A stretch of DNA of 44,627 nucleotides from Fomitopsis serialis (lineage: Eukaryota > Basidiomycota > Agaricomycetes > Polyporales > Fomitopsidaceae), in NCBI RefSeq assembly GCF_022376445.1, contig NW_025955288.1, positions 1 through 44,627 on the forward strand. The letters are read 5' to 3'. The notes under the pieces were generated by a model. That model had not been told where the DNA came from. It saw nothing but the letters and a program-made list of their open reading frames with translations, and did not search any database. This document shows, piece after piece, positions 12,432 through 23,279 of the stretch. Both the position numbers and the translations under genes were made by a program. Position 1 is the first letter of the stretch. The number at the start of each line of letters is the position of its first letter.

Positions 12432-13650
12432 ATGTCCGAGGGCTCCTCTCAGGGCCCTTCTATCCCGCGGCTTCCTGTGGATGTCTGTCAACGGATTGTC
12501 GACCACATAGCTACGAGACGGGATGTCACTTTTCCTGGTGTAAAAGGCGAGCCACATCTGATCGCCCTCACATCCTGCGCACTCGTATGCCGAGATTGGT
12601 ATCACCTGACGTGGTACCATCTGCGTCAACGCATCTATCTACGAGACCGGAAGGACGTCCTCTCGCTCTCAAAGACACTCCGCGGAAGACCACGCCTCCG
12701 TGAGGTCGTTCAACAGGTCGTCATATCGGGTGCGTCTCCCGGGGAACGACAACCCATCAGGCACCTGGGGACGTTGACCGTCATGCTCGCGGGCAAAATT
12801 CCTAGATTGTCGAGGATCATCATTGAAGATGCGGAGTGGACCGTTGGCTCGGTCCGAATGGAGGACATCCGCTACCTAGCTGCATTCAGCACAGTTTGGA
12901 ATCTATGCATTGCTAATGTCACCTTGTCGAGCATTGCTCAGCTGTCCCGCCTCGTTTCAGCTTTACCGGTGCTGATAGCGTTACAATGCATGAACGTCGA
13001 CTGCTTGCAGAAACAGCAGGTTCTCTCCGTCTCTCTCCCGCTGAACTGTGCCAATATTGTGTGCCTCCGGATGCAATGGGTTGCACCAGCAATCGAAGAC
13101 CTCCTCATGCAGATCAGCCGGGCTTCTCGAGTGCAGCATCTCGTTCTTGGGGTGATCGGCGATTTAGACTCATCCTCATCAGTCAACAGAAACCCGAGTT
13201 TGCTGGATGCGAGTTCCACATCTGCAGAAACGATTGTGCTCCCTTTGAGTCGCAGTTCTCCTATTCGTGATGGTACAATCGATGCCACAGTCGGAAAGTC
13301 TTCTCATTTATCTCTCTCGACTCTTAACTGATGATTCCGTGCTGACAGAGCGACACTATAACCTTTCACGCCACGTCCACTTGTGGAGTTTGGAGATCTG
13401 GCTGTTCCACCCCTTCGCACCATGGCCCTGTATCCCGCAAATCCTGTCTCACATCGTCTCGAAACACTTCCCAGCTATGTCTGTTATGTTCTCGCTTCGG
13501 ATGGAACACATGGCCGATGACTTGGACGGAATGCTGACGACAATGGAGCAGGATGATGTCCTGGCGCGATTGGACAGCATACTGCAGAACATACTGCAGA
13601 ACAAGCGCTTCTCCAGTGTTGTTGCATCGCGCAGTGTGTCTGGGCACTGA
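12432..13650 (+). CDS. F-box-like protein, two exons
   Basis: Modelled as 12432-13272 joined to 13349-13650, which keeps frame and gives 380 residues. The 76 bp intron starts gtacaa and ends gctgacag, with a cttaact branch point about 20 bases before the acceptor. Reading through it would instead end at a stop just inside the intron. Residues about 13-65 look like an F-box with the usual basidiomycete signature: LPVDVCQRIVDHI, then LTSCALVCRDW and YHLR. The following leucine-rich stretch would correspond to the weakly conserved substrate-recognition part. F-box proteins act as adaptors of SCF ubiquitin ligases through Skp1; the substrate is unknown. It is the only intact-looking gene between the two inverted-repeat arms. 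The start is the first ATG before the F-box. Confidence 0.7.
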
Positions 13651-16028
13651 TCATGATGAAAACAGTTGGAAATCTGGCGACGAGCTTATTGGGACGGGTT
13701 CAGCACTCCGAGAACGGTATGTTCGGTGGGACGAACTCGTTAGGCGGAGGATGCCACACTCGCATAATCGAGGCATATTGCGGTACGCAGCACTATGGAC
13801 TTGGTAAAATCGCAAAGGAAAGCTGAGTATCCCTTATAGCACTGCGCATAAGTCTTCCGAATTCCAAGACTGGAAGCAGGACGCGTACAGGTTACATACT
13901 AGCAGGCAAACTGAACAGAAAAATGCTGCTGGAGAGGTGCACCCCCGGACAGAGGGTCAAGACGACGAGGATCCTCGAGACGGCACAGCTTGACATCCTT
14001 ACAACCCTGCATCCTCGCTCGTACCGTCGCATGGAGTCCGTGGGTACAAAGTCATCATCACCAAGATGCTCTGCTAACTTGCTGTGCAGTCTCAACGTAC
14101 AGAATGACGCCGCAACACGGGTCGAGATGTCGCCGGTGTCGGGGAAGACATTCGCGCCCACTTACGGTCATATGTACACATGATCATTTCTCGAGAATCG
14201 AAGAAGTAGACGGACGTCTGTATAGATGTTGTATGCTCGAGAAAGACATCAATTGTTCTAGAACGGGGTGCCAGACTGTCGATAATGGATGCATTCAATT
14301 GTATTCGGGCACTTCACACCTTCGTCATAGTCAACCCGCAACCTCATCGTTGCTACGAGGAGCTAAATACACGGCGTAAAGTCATAAACGGGTAAGTTGA
14401 GTGTCGACGACGTTCAGTAACGAGCAAACACGGACGGCATCAGAGGCTGTCCGAAGGGAGTAGTATAATCTTGTATCTACAGAATACGAGCAAAACCACA
14501 CGACGTGCGCGCAGATGACATGATGGCGCGGATACGAATGCCACTGCGAGAAATGGGGATCGCACCTTGAACGGCCTCCGAACGAGCTGCTCCAAACCGC
14601 AGGTCCGCTGGTAGTTACCTTCAAGTTGAACATAGCCTTCCGTCTTGAGGACCCCGGGATCTATCGCAAACGATACGTCCGGTCCTTATGAGGTACTGAC
14701 AAAAAGTAAATCAGCAGCCAGGATGGCGGATAAAGATTCAAGACGTACCACGCTTTTCGGGCCTCGGGATTCTGCGCTCGATTGACGGATCGCCTTGAGC
14801 CGGGCTGTTTATCTGCGGGTTGTGCGATGCTGGACAGTCTCGCACCGGTTTAGGCTCGTTGACCTCGTAACCATCCATTGCGGCCTGGAGGGGTTAGAAC
14901 CAGTCTGTTGCGACTATTTCCAGCATCGTAGGCAGCCAGGGATTGCGCGCTCTGAACAGTAATCAGGCCTGATCGCCAGTCTTCCCTAGGCAGACTTTGA
15001 AGAAGACTTCTTTGAGTGGGGGAGAGGACGTACCTAATCGCATGAAGACTCAAATCGGAATGACAATCTGAGCGGATAGGCATCAATCTGAGCGGCGTCG
15101 TGCGCTCTCGACAAATTTAACTCACTATACCCAGCATATACGCTGTTCATCCCGAAGACCGACACCTAGTACGAACGCCTTGGAGACCGGTCAGCTGTAC
15201 GCGCCGATCATGGAGGTGCGGATGTACGCCGCCTTTTTGGTGTAAAGAGACGCAGTGGGGTTCGCCACCCCCGGGGTGAAGATTGGACAGATCATGACCA
15301 TGAGCTGGACACTGGCATGTAGCGACCTCCATGCGACCTCTGTCTGTATACACTCGCCTTCGATTAGCAGGCTTCGTGGACAGAGCACACTCGCCGCACG
15401 TGTGAATCGTTGGGCCACCGTGGATGAAACGCATGCAGTCGGGAGAACAGGGCGTGGTTGATCGCTCGCGGCCTGCGTTGTGGTAGCGGGGGAGAGCGAG
15501 GTTAGGAAAGTCAAGCACTACGCTCGATCGTGCGTGGGGCTCGAAAAAGTCAGGCGGGATGCGTTCAGTCACAATATCTTGATGAATGCCGTTCTCCATG
15601 TCGACCCGCCGCCGGTCAGTCGATGCTACAAGTATGCACCTGACTTGTGTGACACGAAGTCTCGCGAGAGTAGTTAGTCGAATTGGCAGCGGATGGGCAT
15701 GACAATACCGGGCGCGAGAAGAACAAAGATACGTGGATTAAGTCTGATGACGAGGCATGGTTCTGGATTCTTCAAATTGAGAGAACCATTATGTCGAGAC
15801 CATCATAATCTAGCATCCTGGTGGGTAGTCAGGAGTGCGTGGCAGAGGCGGATCTCTTGAGCTTGAGGTCAGCGCTGTCCTGGACGGAAAGGCTACGTGA
15901 ATGGTGACCGCTGGCCGTACGTATACGCGTCCCGTGGAAATAGGGTCACGGCGACGAGGAGAAGGGGCCCGGAAGTCTTCGGACCTCGCTGAGGCTCGCT
16001 GTCGTCGGTGGAAGTAAGTAAAGCGACG

Positions 16029-16056
16029 AGGAGGAGGAGGAGGAGGAGGAGGAGCG
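16029..16056. repeat. (GAG)n polypurine tract
   Basis: About nine uninterrupted GAG units on the plus strand. A complementary (CTC)n tract lies about 100 bp downstream at 16149-16168, so the two could pair. The tract also creates a spurious polyserine frame on the minus strand. Confidence 0.9.
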
Positions 16057-16148
16057 AGTGCGACGCGCCCAAGACGCGCTTCGGACAATTGTCGGAAGAC
16101 GCCGAGAACTCTCAGCTGGCGGCTTCGATGTCGTGACTAAATGGAATA

Positions 16149-16170
16149 CCCTCCTCCTCCTCCTCCTCGA
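16149..16170. repeat. (CTC)n polypyrimidine tract
   Basis: Six to seven CTC units, the inverted counterpart of the GAG tract at 16029. Confidence 0.9.
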
Positions 16171-16616
16171 GGCGACCTGGTGCAAGCTACGGTCTGCTAC
16201 GGTTTCCACTAGGTTTAATGTACGACCCTCTCAAGACAACATCTAGCCCAAGAGTCGAGTCGCCCGTCCACTTCAACAAATCGCTCTCCACTGATTTCGG
16301 CAAGGATCGTGAAGTCCTCAAGTGTGAAACAAGGTTCTCTGCGCCGATTTGCGAGCTCCGTACGGCAGCACAGTACGCCGTGCAGAACATCGACGTCCAG
16401 TGATTCTGAGTGAAGACCTCGTCTCGCGGGGAACGATCTTGGGTTGTCTATGCAATCCTACTGGTGTACTGGCTATCGAAGCGATGCCACCCTCTGCAAG
16501 TCGCCCTACCCAACGGATAGTCTGCTTCAATATGCGGGTCGAACACTGGTCGACTTTTTGGCGGAGTTACATAAGCAGGTCGATCTCCGAAACGCGCGTG
16601 TAAATCTCGTCGCGCG

Positions 16617-16647
16617 ACGCGTCTGGCGCGACCAGGGCGCGACGCGT
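16617..16647 (+). promoter_or_regulatory. paired ACGCGT motifs upstream of the helicase
   Basis: ACGCGT occurs at 16617-16622 and 16642-16647, with a further ACGCGC at 16592, all within 115 bp of the helicase ATG. ACGCGT is the MluI cell-cycle box bound by MBF in fungi and found at G1/S genes. Function here is an inference from the motif alone. Confidence 0.35.
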
Positions 16648-16706
16648 TCCTCTGCACCTCCGAGTCTCCACTCTCTAGCTCTATGTACCGTAATTCTCTG
16701 TAATCA

Positions 16707-18353
16707 ATGGAGAACCTTGCTTCGGAGCGGGTCACTTCACACTCCTTTACCAAATTCAGCTCACCCGAAGGCACCGCGTTCTGCCGCAACATCGCATCGA
16801 AACACTGCCTACCATGGGATCCTCACGACTACCAGCTCGAGGGCGTTTGCAAGGCTCTCGACGGCATCGACGTATTCGCCATCACTCCAACTGGATCGGG
16901 GAAGACGGGTTTTCTCCTGATTTACATGCTGGTAGCCCAGGCCATTGCAAAGGACCGAGAGCTGTGTCCGAAGGGGCTGCGGTCCCGCTTCAAGGCGGAC
17001 CCGTGTATGGTGGTGGTCTGCCCCACGAAGTCGCTCGAACACGATATGGTGCGTCTCATTGTCTGCGCCTACGCATTGCTTCTCAAATACATCCAGGAGC
17101 CGAAGTTTAAGGCAGCTGGTCTTACGACAGTCGTCATCAATGCTGATACCACCCGGGCAGCTCAGGCTGCCAAGGTCGACCTCTGGTCGACCGCGCAATC
17201 CAAAACTGCAGTCATCCTGTTATCTCCCGAGCAGCTCACTAGCAGGCCGTTCCAACGACTCACATCCGACAAGACGTTCGCCGCCCGTATCATGGCGCTC
17301 AACGTCGACGAGGCGCATTTGCTATGCTTCTGGGGAACGCGGTTCCGAACTGCATTCCTGCACATCGGTCATGTACGAGTCCGGCTCCCGACGACACCTG
17401 TCCTGATTGCTCTAACGGCAACAATCTACGCGGGCTCGCAAATGGACATGGTGTGCCATTCCTTGGGCTTGCACACTGGCCAGTATCATCTCATCCGGCG
17501 TTCGAACGCACGCTATGACATACGGTGGCTCTTCCGTATAGCCCAGGCTGGGGCAAAGTCGAAGGAATTTACGGACCTCGATTGGACTATACAGACGAAT
17601 CCTGGTCGCCGTGTCGTGGTCTTCTGCAAAACGATCGCACTATGCCATCGGGTGGCTAGTTATTTACGGGACGAAGCGACGAGCCTCCCCAACTGCAAGG
17701 ATCGAATTCGCCCATTCACCTCCATGTGTGGTGACGATTATAACCGGAGGACACTCGCCCTTCTGCGCGATACGTCTGTAAGCGGCTTGCAGGTAACCGT
17801 CGGAACCGACACAATGGCATTTGGTCTCGACGGTGTAACAGACGACGTCGTCTCGTTTGGACACATCCCCGACGACCTCAACCTTATGCTGCAGCGAGCT
17901 GGACGTATTCGTGACGGACGAGGTCGGGATGCACGGGCGATCGTATACCTACCTCGCACAGCTGTTGAGCGGGCTACGATGGCTCTTGGGCTCGGCGGTT
18001 CGGTGGCGTCTCTGAGCAAGAAACGCAAGGCCAGCGCGTTGGACGAGTCGGATACCATCGACCCACTTGTTGCGCGGGTCATCCTAGCGAAGTGCAAGGT
18101 CGACGAAATCAATGCCATATACGAGAACCCAGAGAATGACGTACCGTGCACCTGTCGAACCTGTACATCTAGAGTCCCCCTGACGCGGCCCTCGCCGTGC
18201 AATTGCAGTGGTTGCCAACCAGAGAACCACAGCGAGGTCTGTGAGCAGAGCAAGGGCTCGACCGAAGGTCTTCAAGTTGGAGTGTTGCCAGATGGCGAGG
18301 CCAGAGCTCCGCCACGCGTCCAAAAACGAAGGCGAAAGGCCGGGGTGTGCTAA
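16707..18353 (+). CDS. RecQ-like DEAH-box DNA helicase (partner of DUF6589 gene)
   Basis: A 548-codon uninterrupted frame covers a superfamily 2 helicase core. Visible motifs: HDYQLEG near residue 40, Walker A TPTGSGKT (60-67), DEAH (201-204), motif III ALTAT (235-239), motif V region VGTDTMAFGLD (365-375) and motif VI QRAGR (396-400). The order and the short RecQ-type N-terminus fit ATP-dependent 3'-5' unwinding of DNA. Instead of a standard RQC domain there is a cysteine cluster, C-x-C-x2-C-x11-C-x-C-x2-C (481-503), which may bind zinc. The stop at 18351-18353 is probably premature: coding-like sequence continues in other frames to 18869 (separate entry). The gene converges on the DUF6589 gene, whose last codon lies about 36 bp beyond that tail. 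Its catalytic part may be intact, but the gene as a whole looks damaged. RecQ-like helicases of this sort are also known near fungal telomeres, an alternative context. Confidence 0.8.
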   Translation: MENLASERVTSHSFTKFSSPEGTAFCRNIASKHCLPWDPHDYQLEGVCKALDGIDVFAITPTGSGKTGFLLIYMLVAQAIAKDRELCPKGLRSRFKADPCMVVVCPTKSLEHDMVRLIVCAYALLLKYIQEPKFKAAGLTTVVINADTTRAAQAAKVDLWSTAQSKTAVILLSPEQLTSRPFQRLTSDKTFAARIMALNVDEAHLLCFWGTRFRTAFLHIGHVRVRLPTTPVLIALTATIYAGSQMDMVCHSLGLHTGQYHLIRRSNARYDIRWLFRIAQAGAKSKEFTDLDWTIQTNPGRRVVVFCKTIALCHRVASYLRDEATSLPNCKDRIRPFTSMCGDDYNRRTLALLRDTSVSGLQVTVGTDTMAFGLDGVTDDVVSFGHIPDDLNLMLQRAGRIRDGRGRDARAIVYLPRTAVERATMALGLGGSVASLSKKRKASALDESDTIDPLVARVILAKCKVDEINAIYENPENDVPCTCRTCTSRVPLTRPSPCNCSGCQPENHSEVCEQSKGSTEGLQVGVLPDGEARAPPRVQKRRRKAGVC

Positions 18354-18869
18354 AGGTTACAAAGAAGATGCGCAAGCACGGGAACAAGGCACTTACGGAG
18401 TTGCGATGGGATGTATACGATGGCGCTGATGATGCCGACGTCACCGTGCCACCAATCCCGCGATGGTTCTCCCGAACCAGCTGATTGACAAGCTGTTCGA
18501 CAATCTGTCGGTCATTGTCACGCACTCACAGCCCATTGAGGTGCTCAAAGCCCTTGTTCAAATGACCCCAAGGGACGTTCCGCGCGGGTGCCTGTGGACC
18601 AGCTTTGGCCAATCTTGAGGTCTCTTCATGGTGAGTTCACGCGGATCCAAGCCGAGACACGTCGCGTGGCAAACGAAAAACGAAGAGTAAATGCGCAGGC
18701 AAAGAGATTAGCAGTCTCAAATGCCGAGAATTCCGACAGCGAGAACACACCTGAAATTGCCATTCCGCCGATTCCTGATGCACCTGTGAGTGCTGGTGGT
18801 AGCTTCGAAAAGTCGACATGCAGCGCGGGACGGATCAAGATTCCAGGTGGTCGTTTTGAACATGTGTAA
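18354..18869 (+). pseudogene. frameshifted C-terminal part of the helicase gene
   Basis: Three coding-like blocks follow the helicase stop in successive frames. The first (from about 18350) has KVTKKMRKHGNKALTELRW and ends in VPPIPRW. The next, one frame on (from 18463), reads LPNQLIDKLFDNL and then RDVPRGCL. The last (18588-18869) starts PVDQLWPILRSLHGEF, continues with a coiled-coil-like basic stretch and an acidic serine stretch, and stops just past 18867. The blocks have no splice signals at their joints, so single-base indels are the simplest explanation. Frames run 0, 2, 1, 0 relative to the helicase ATG, so the last block is back in the original frame. Confidence 0.6.
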
Positions 18870-18904
18870 CTCGGTGAGTACTTGCCATACATCATTGCTA
18901 CTAC

Positions 18905-21900
18905 CTACTCGTCATCGTCATCTGAGCCTGTGTCACCTTCCGCTTCGCCTTCCTCCGATGCTTCATCTTCGCAGCCTTCTTCGGTCTCGTCAACTTGCTC
19001 ATCCTGCTCACCCAATAGGCGATCGATCTCCTCTGCTTGTACCTCGAAGACTTCAAACACGAGTTGCCCATGGTGCATGCATGCAGATGCTAGACTCTGC
19101 CGAACACCACCTTCATCTCCCGTCGCCTCCTCTTCATCCGAGTCGTCACTTTCCGACTCGGAGTCATGGTCACTTTCTGACTCAGAGTCATCGGAATCGT
19201 CCTTCGCTGCCAGTGACTCGGCGGATGCTGCGCCTCGTGGGGAAGTAGTTGTGTTGCTGGTTTGTTCGGCACTTGCAGGATGGAGGGCGTCAGAGGGTGT
19301 GGTCTTGGCGCCTGTAGGAACACGAACACTGCGAAGAAACATAGATTCAGCAATCCATTTCTTCATTTTCCCATCTTGCAACTTCTCGTAGCCTTTCCGG
19401 AAGTCGTCCACATCTCGTGCGACACCTGGGTACTCCCGACCACGTCGCCGCGAATGTAACTCGCAGTCCTGGTAGATCCCAGCGAGAATCTTGAACTCGG
19501 GCTGCTTTTGCGGAGTAGTGTGGCGGCCTGATCGGCGCTGGAGACCTACACCTCCCTTCAGATCGTTGAGCAAGGATGCGAAGTGGTGGAGATTGCGAGA
19601 GATGATGTGGCGTACGAAGTGATCGCCGTACTCGACGCCCTTCTTTTCAGCGACAGCCTCCAGCAGCCGGTTGAAATACTCTTGCATAAGATCGCCAGGC
19701 TGAAAGGAGCCTTCGTTGCCCGTGAGATTGACAACGAGATTGCTGAGAATGGCATGGCGCAGAGCAGGCGTACTCTCGAGTTCCAGATTGCATATCATTT
19801 CGAGAAGGTACGCTGTATATTTGGTATGTGTCGAACCAGCGAACGTGAAGACCATGACCTATTAAGTGATTAGCGAACATGAGCGGATGACCCACTACAC
19901 GCAATGCGAGTGTAGTTATGATGCCAGTGGGTACTCACCTTCAAGGCCTCGTACACCCGCCCCACATCCCCTCACAAGTCGCATACACAAACTCCCGCAA
20001 GACGACGACATCGCGGATGAATGCATTGACTGCGCTAGGACACGATCACCCGCAAAGGGTGTCTCGGTCGTGTTTGCGGTGTCGGGGGCGCAGGCTGCTG
20101 GGGTTGTCGTGGATGGCGCAGGCTGCTGGTTGATCGTGGAGCCATCGTGGCGACTCCTCGGGTTCCTCTCGCTTTGGATCGTGGCGCCTTGTGCGGCTTG
20201 GGCCCGCTCGCAGTCGACGGCATGTCAGACAACGGTGAGACCCAGGTCGACCTATAGGTACGGTCTGCTCCCATGATGACGGTGACTTGCCAGACGCGTC
20301 ACCGCTCAGTGCCGTATTCTGGTCACGATCCGACTGTTCATGCATCGCTCGCTCGTATCCACGACTAGTGGCATATGCACGATAGAGACGTAGGGCCACT
20401 TCCTCGAGCTGCTCCAGGCTCGGGATGCCATCCGGTGATTCAGCGAGCTGTGTGAAATACTCGAAGAGATTCGGTACATTCCAATAGACACTTGTGGTAC
20501 ATCACGTCAATCACAGGTCCATGTCACGTCGAGCGAGGCGAATAATCTCACCGGAAGCAATCAAGAATCCGAGCATCAAGCACGGTGAACAAGATCTCCA
20601 TCCCATCTTTGTAGTCGACCTTGCTCAGGTTTGACGGCGTCTTCCGTCCGATCTTATTGGCACTGTGCCCAAGTGTTGACTCGTCTTTGCTGAGCAGGGG
20701 ACCCCAATGTGTCGTGAACACCCGACATGCGTCAGTCCACCCGGTATGCCACAAGCCAGGATGGGCTCGACAATATCCAGGGACTCGACAGCGTTATCAT
20801 CCTTCTCAAACCCGAGGTAATTCTTCAGCTGCAGCAGCTTCTCGTACGTCAGCCCATCCCCGCCAACGAGGATGAGCCGAGGATCACGACGGTCACTGGT
20901 CTGTCCGGCCTGAGCAGGAAGTCCATCATCGCGTCTTTCAGTTCGGTCGTGATGTTTCTTTCTTGCCACTGCTGGCGAGTGGATGGACCTTCGATTTGTG
21001 GATGGTACTTCTGCTTCACGCCTCGCGTCCGGAACAGATCCGAAACCTTGGTGGTGTACTGCGCAAGCTCTGGGATATGCTCAACGAGGACACGCAGAAA
21101 GTGGAAAGATCCCACTTCCTCGCGGTGCTTCCAGTCAATGAACCAGAGCAGCTCGTCCACTGTCAGATCCTTGCGCTTGTTCTCCTCGAGCAGCCGGTGT
21201 TTCTCGGTAAGATCGAATGCGCTGACCTCGTAGTCAACTCCCTCTACATATGTTGCTGCAAGACCGGAGATGAGCTGGCTCTGGCGTCCGAACTGCGCAT
21301 CACCAGGTGAGGAATAATTCTGCACGTTATCGAGCCAGATGGTGCCAGCCGTCTCGGGGTCACTGCCATGGTCGCGCACGGCTTTGGCATCCTCGTCGGC
21401 GAATTTCTCGAGATAGCCATACAGGGTGTTGTAGGATGGCATGATGCCAAGCCGTGAGTTATAGTGAATGAGGTCGATGGGAGCAGACATGGCGAAGTGC
21501 AGAAGACCTGTCGCGGTCGGGAGCAGGTTTGCCCGATTCGTCCGAGAGAAGTTGAGCGATGTGACAGCGTGGAGGGCGACCTAGGAGAATCCGTACATCG
21601 GTGAGATCATTACCTTATCTGGGCTTCGAAGAAAGTAAACTGACCAATTGTGACGGCCTGTATTACGGCTCAGGGCCAAATTGGATTGTCTTCTTCTGTC
21701 ACACTGCCACGACTCGGACGTGAACGCTCCGCGATGGCAAGGATGTAGGCCCATGTGAGTGGCTGATGTTCTTTCACGATATCCTCGACCTTTCCGACTG
21801 TTGCTGATCCAATATCAGCCCAAGTAATGTCCTCGATTTGTGGGCTATTGGCTGCACCAGCTGCGCCAGCCCGCCGCTTATACCTCATGGCATGCAATCC

Positions 21901-22742
21901 ATTCTCGGCCTTGACCGCGGTGTTTGCCTCTGCGGTGAGTACCTTTAAGACCGTCTGTGCGGCCCAGCTAGTCAGCCCCGGGCGTACTGACTTGATGTCC
22001 TTCCAGTCCATCGTGGTCGAATACAGGAGGTCTGCTTCGTGTGCGAGGTCCTTTCCACGCTTTCGACCGTATGGATGGCGGAGCAAGATGTCCACGAGCA
22101 TGGCTGGAGTGAAGTTGATGGCACCTGGGGCAGTACCCTGGAGGAAGTGCCGAACACACAGCACATGCCGCCTCGAGTTGCCGTGGACTGATTCTTTGAC
22201 TCGTCCTCGAAGCGGAAGGCATAGTACAAGAACTCGCCAAATGACAATCCTGCGCCCTCGATAATTGCCGCAAAACAGATATCGAGCTTCTCACGAAGTG
22301 TGAGCTCTTCCGAAACTTTCTGTTTCTTCGTAGAGCGTCTCCCTTTCGACGGGCTGAGGGGAGTTCGCAGATCTTCATCGTCAGTATTGGGCTCTATGTT
22401 CTCCATCTCCGACGGCCGTCCTCGCTTGTGACTCGGTGTGCACGGAGTCGGCGACTCGTTTGGCCGTGGTACAGGGTAGTACACCGGCGGGGGAGTCCTT
22501 TGACCTGCAGCCAGCCTCGTGAATGGTGAGTAGGCAGCATGAATATCACTTTGAACCATTGCTGATGTTGTCGGTCCATAGAACATGGTATGGCCACTCG
22601 CATAGTGCATATACGATGGCGGCGGCGAGACCACAGTAGTACCAGTGGTAGTCTGAGTATCCCACTGATACCAGTCTTGCACCATGGCAGGCGAGGGATA
22701 GTGAGGCAGCGACGGATCGTAGTGTGGAGTTCCTGGGTTCAT
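18905..22742 (-). pseudogene. DUF6589-type protein gene, decayed by several frameshifts
   Basis: The ATG at 22742 starts a proline/tyrosine-rich N-terminus, then an SPSKGRRSTKKQK basic patch and LREKLDICFAAIIEGAGLSF. The frame changes near 22190 (SRRHVLCVRHFLQG follows), and stops interrupt it near 21665. It resumes after an acceptor near 21580 with VALHAVTSLNFSRTNRANL and continues to about 20920. A one-base shift then leads to RLILVGGDGLTYEKLLQLKN, another (near 20755) to LWHTGWTDACRVF and TLGHSANKIGRK, then NLFEYFTQLAES. The final exon (about 19858-18905) runs from VMVFTFAGSTHTKYTAYLLE through QEYFNRLLEA and ISRNLHHF to a long Asp/Glu/Ser tail. This order is what I know of DUF6589 proteins, which are repetitive in agaricomycetes and also occur in some marine invertebrates. 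Their function is unproven; a transposase-like role is an inference. At least three one-base indels and one or more stops argue that it is inactive. Sequencing error is the alternative. Confidence 0.7.
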
Positions 22743-23279
22743 GGTGTCGCTGGTGTCTCGAGAGCAGGAGTAGGTGCAGAAATGCGCAATCTATTTCGTG
22801 GAATGGCCAGTACGGCTCATCCGTTACAGAGAGTCCGATTATATCTGAGATAGATCTAGAACCAGCCACCGGCACTCTCGCCGTGCCCTGCCGTAGCCAC
22901 CGGCATTGTTCGGCTATCACAAAATGGGTCCTGGAGGAGTCGAGCGGTGTCGAGGGCGCGTATTGAAGCAGACCCATATACGACCGCCCTCCCCCACTCA
23001 ATAAGGTCGTGTTTAGGGTCTGCCTACGGGAGACTACCCAACGGAGCATATGCCACGTCAGCGCGACTGCCAGTGTCAGTCAGCTAGACATTCCACTCAT
23101 ATAATAATACAGAGACTGCCTGCCCACCAGCAGGGTCATGACGATCAAGAAGAGGTTTGGCGACCGGGCGCATACGGTGTGTCAAGCGACGCCGTCGATT
23201 TCATATTATCTAGTGTCTCCCACTGGCACTGCCGTGACATAGGCATCTGGGGTATGGTTCCATGTCTTCTCCGTACTCC
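22743..23279. other. region upstream of DUF6589 gene
   Basis: No gene is visible. This stretch lies between the DUF6589 start and the right inverted-repeat arm and should hold the DUF6589 promoter and, if it exists, one end of the mobile element. I did not find a short terminal inverted repeat shared with the region before the helicase. Confidence 0.4.

Larger units (their letters stand above)
13651..16706. other. intergenic stretch without a firm gene
   Basis: No frame shows a domain I can name. Minus-strand frames at 15147-15599 and 15191-15514 overlap each other and are unrecognised. The stretch 15.8-16.2 kb contains two triplet tracts listed separately. The last 120 bp, before the helicase, are rich in CG-containing hexamers. 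Confidence 0.4.

Noticed and set aside
15147..15599. Minus-strand frames of 150 and 107 codons
   Set aside because: They overlap in different frames and nothing supports either one.
15946..16209. Polyserine/arginine frame
   Set aside because: Made by the GAG/CTC triplet tracts.
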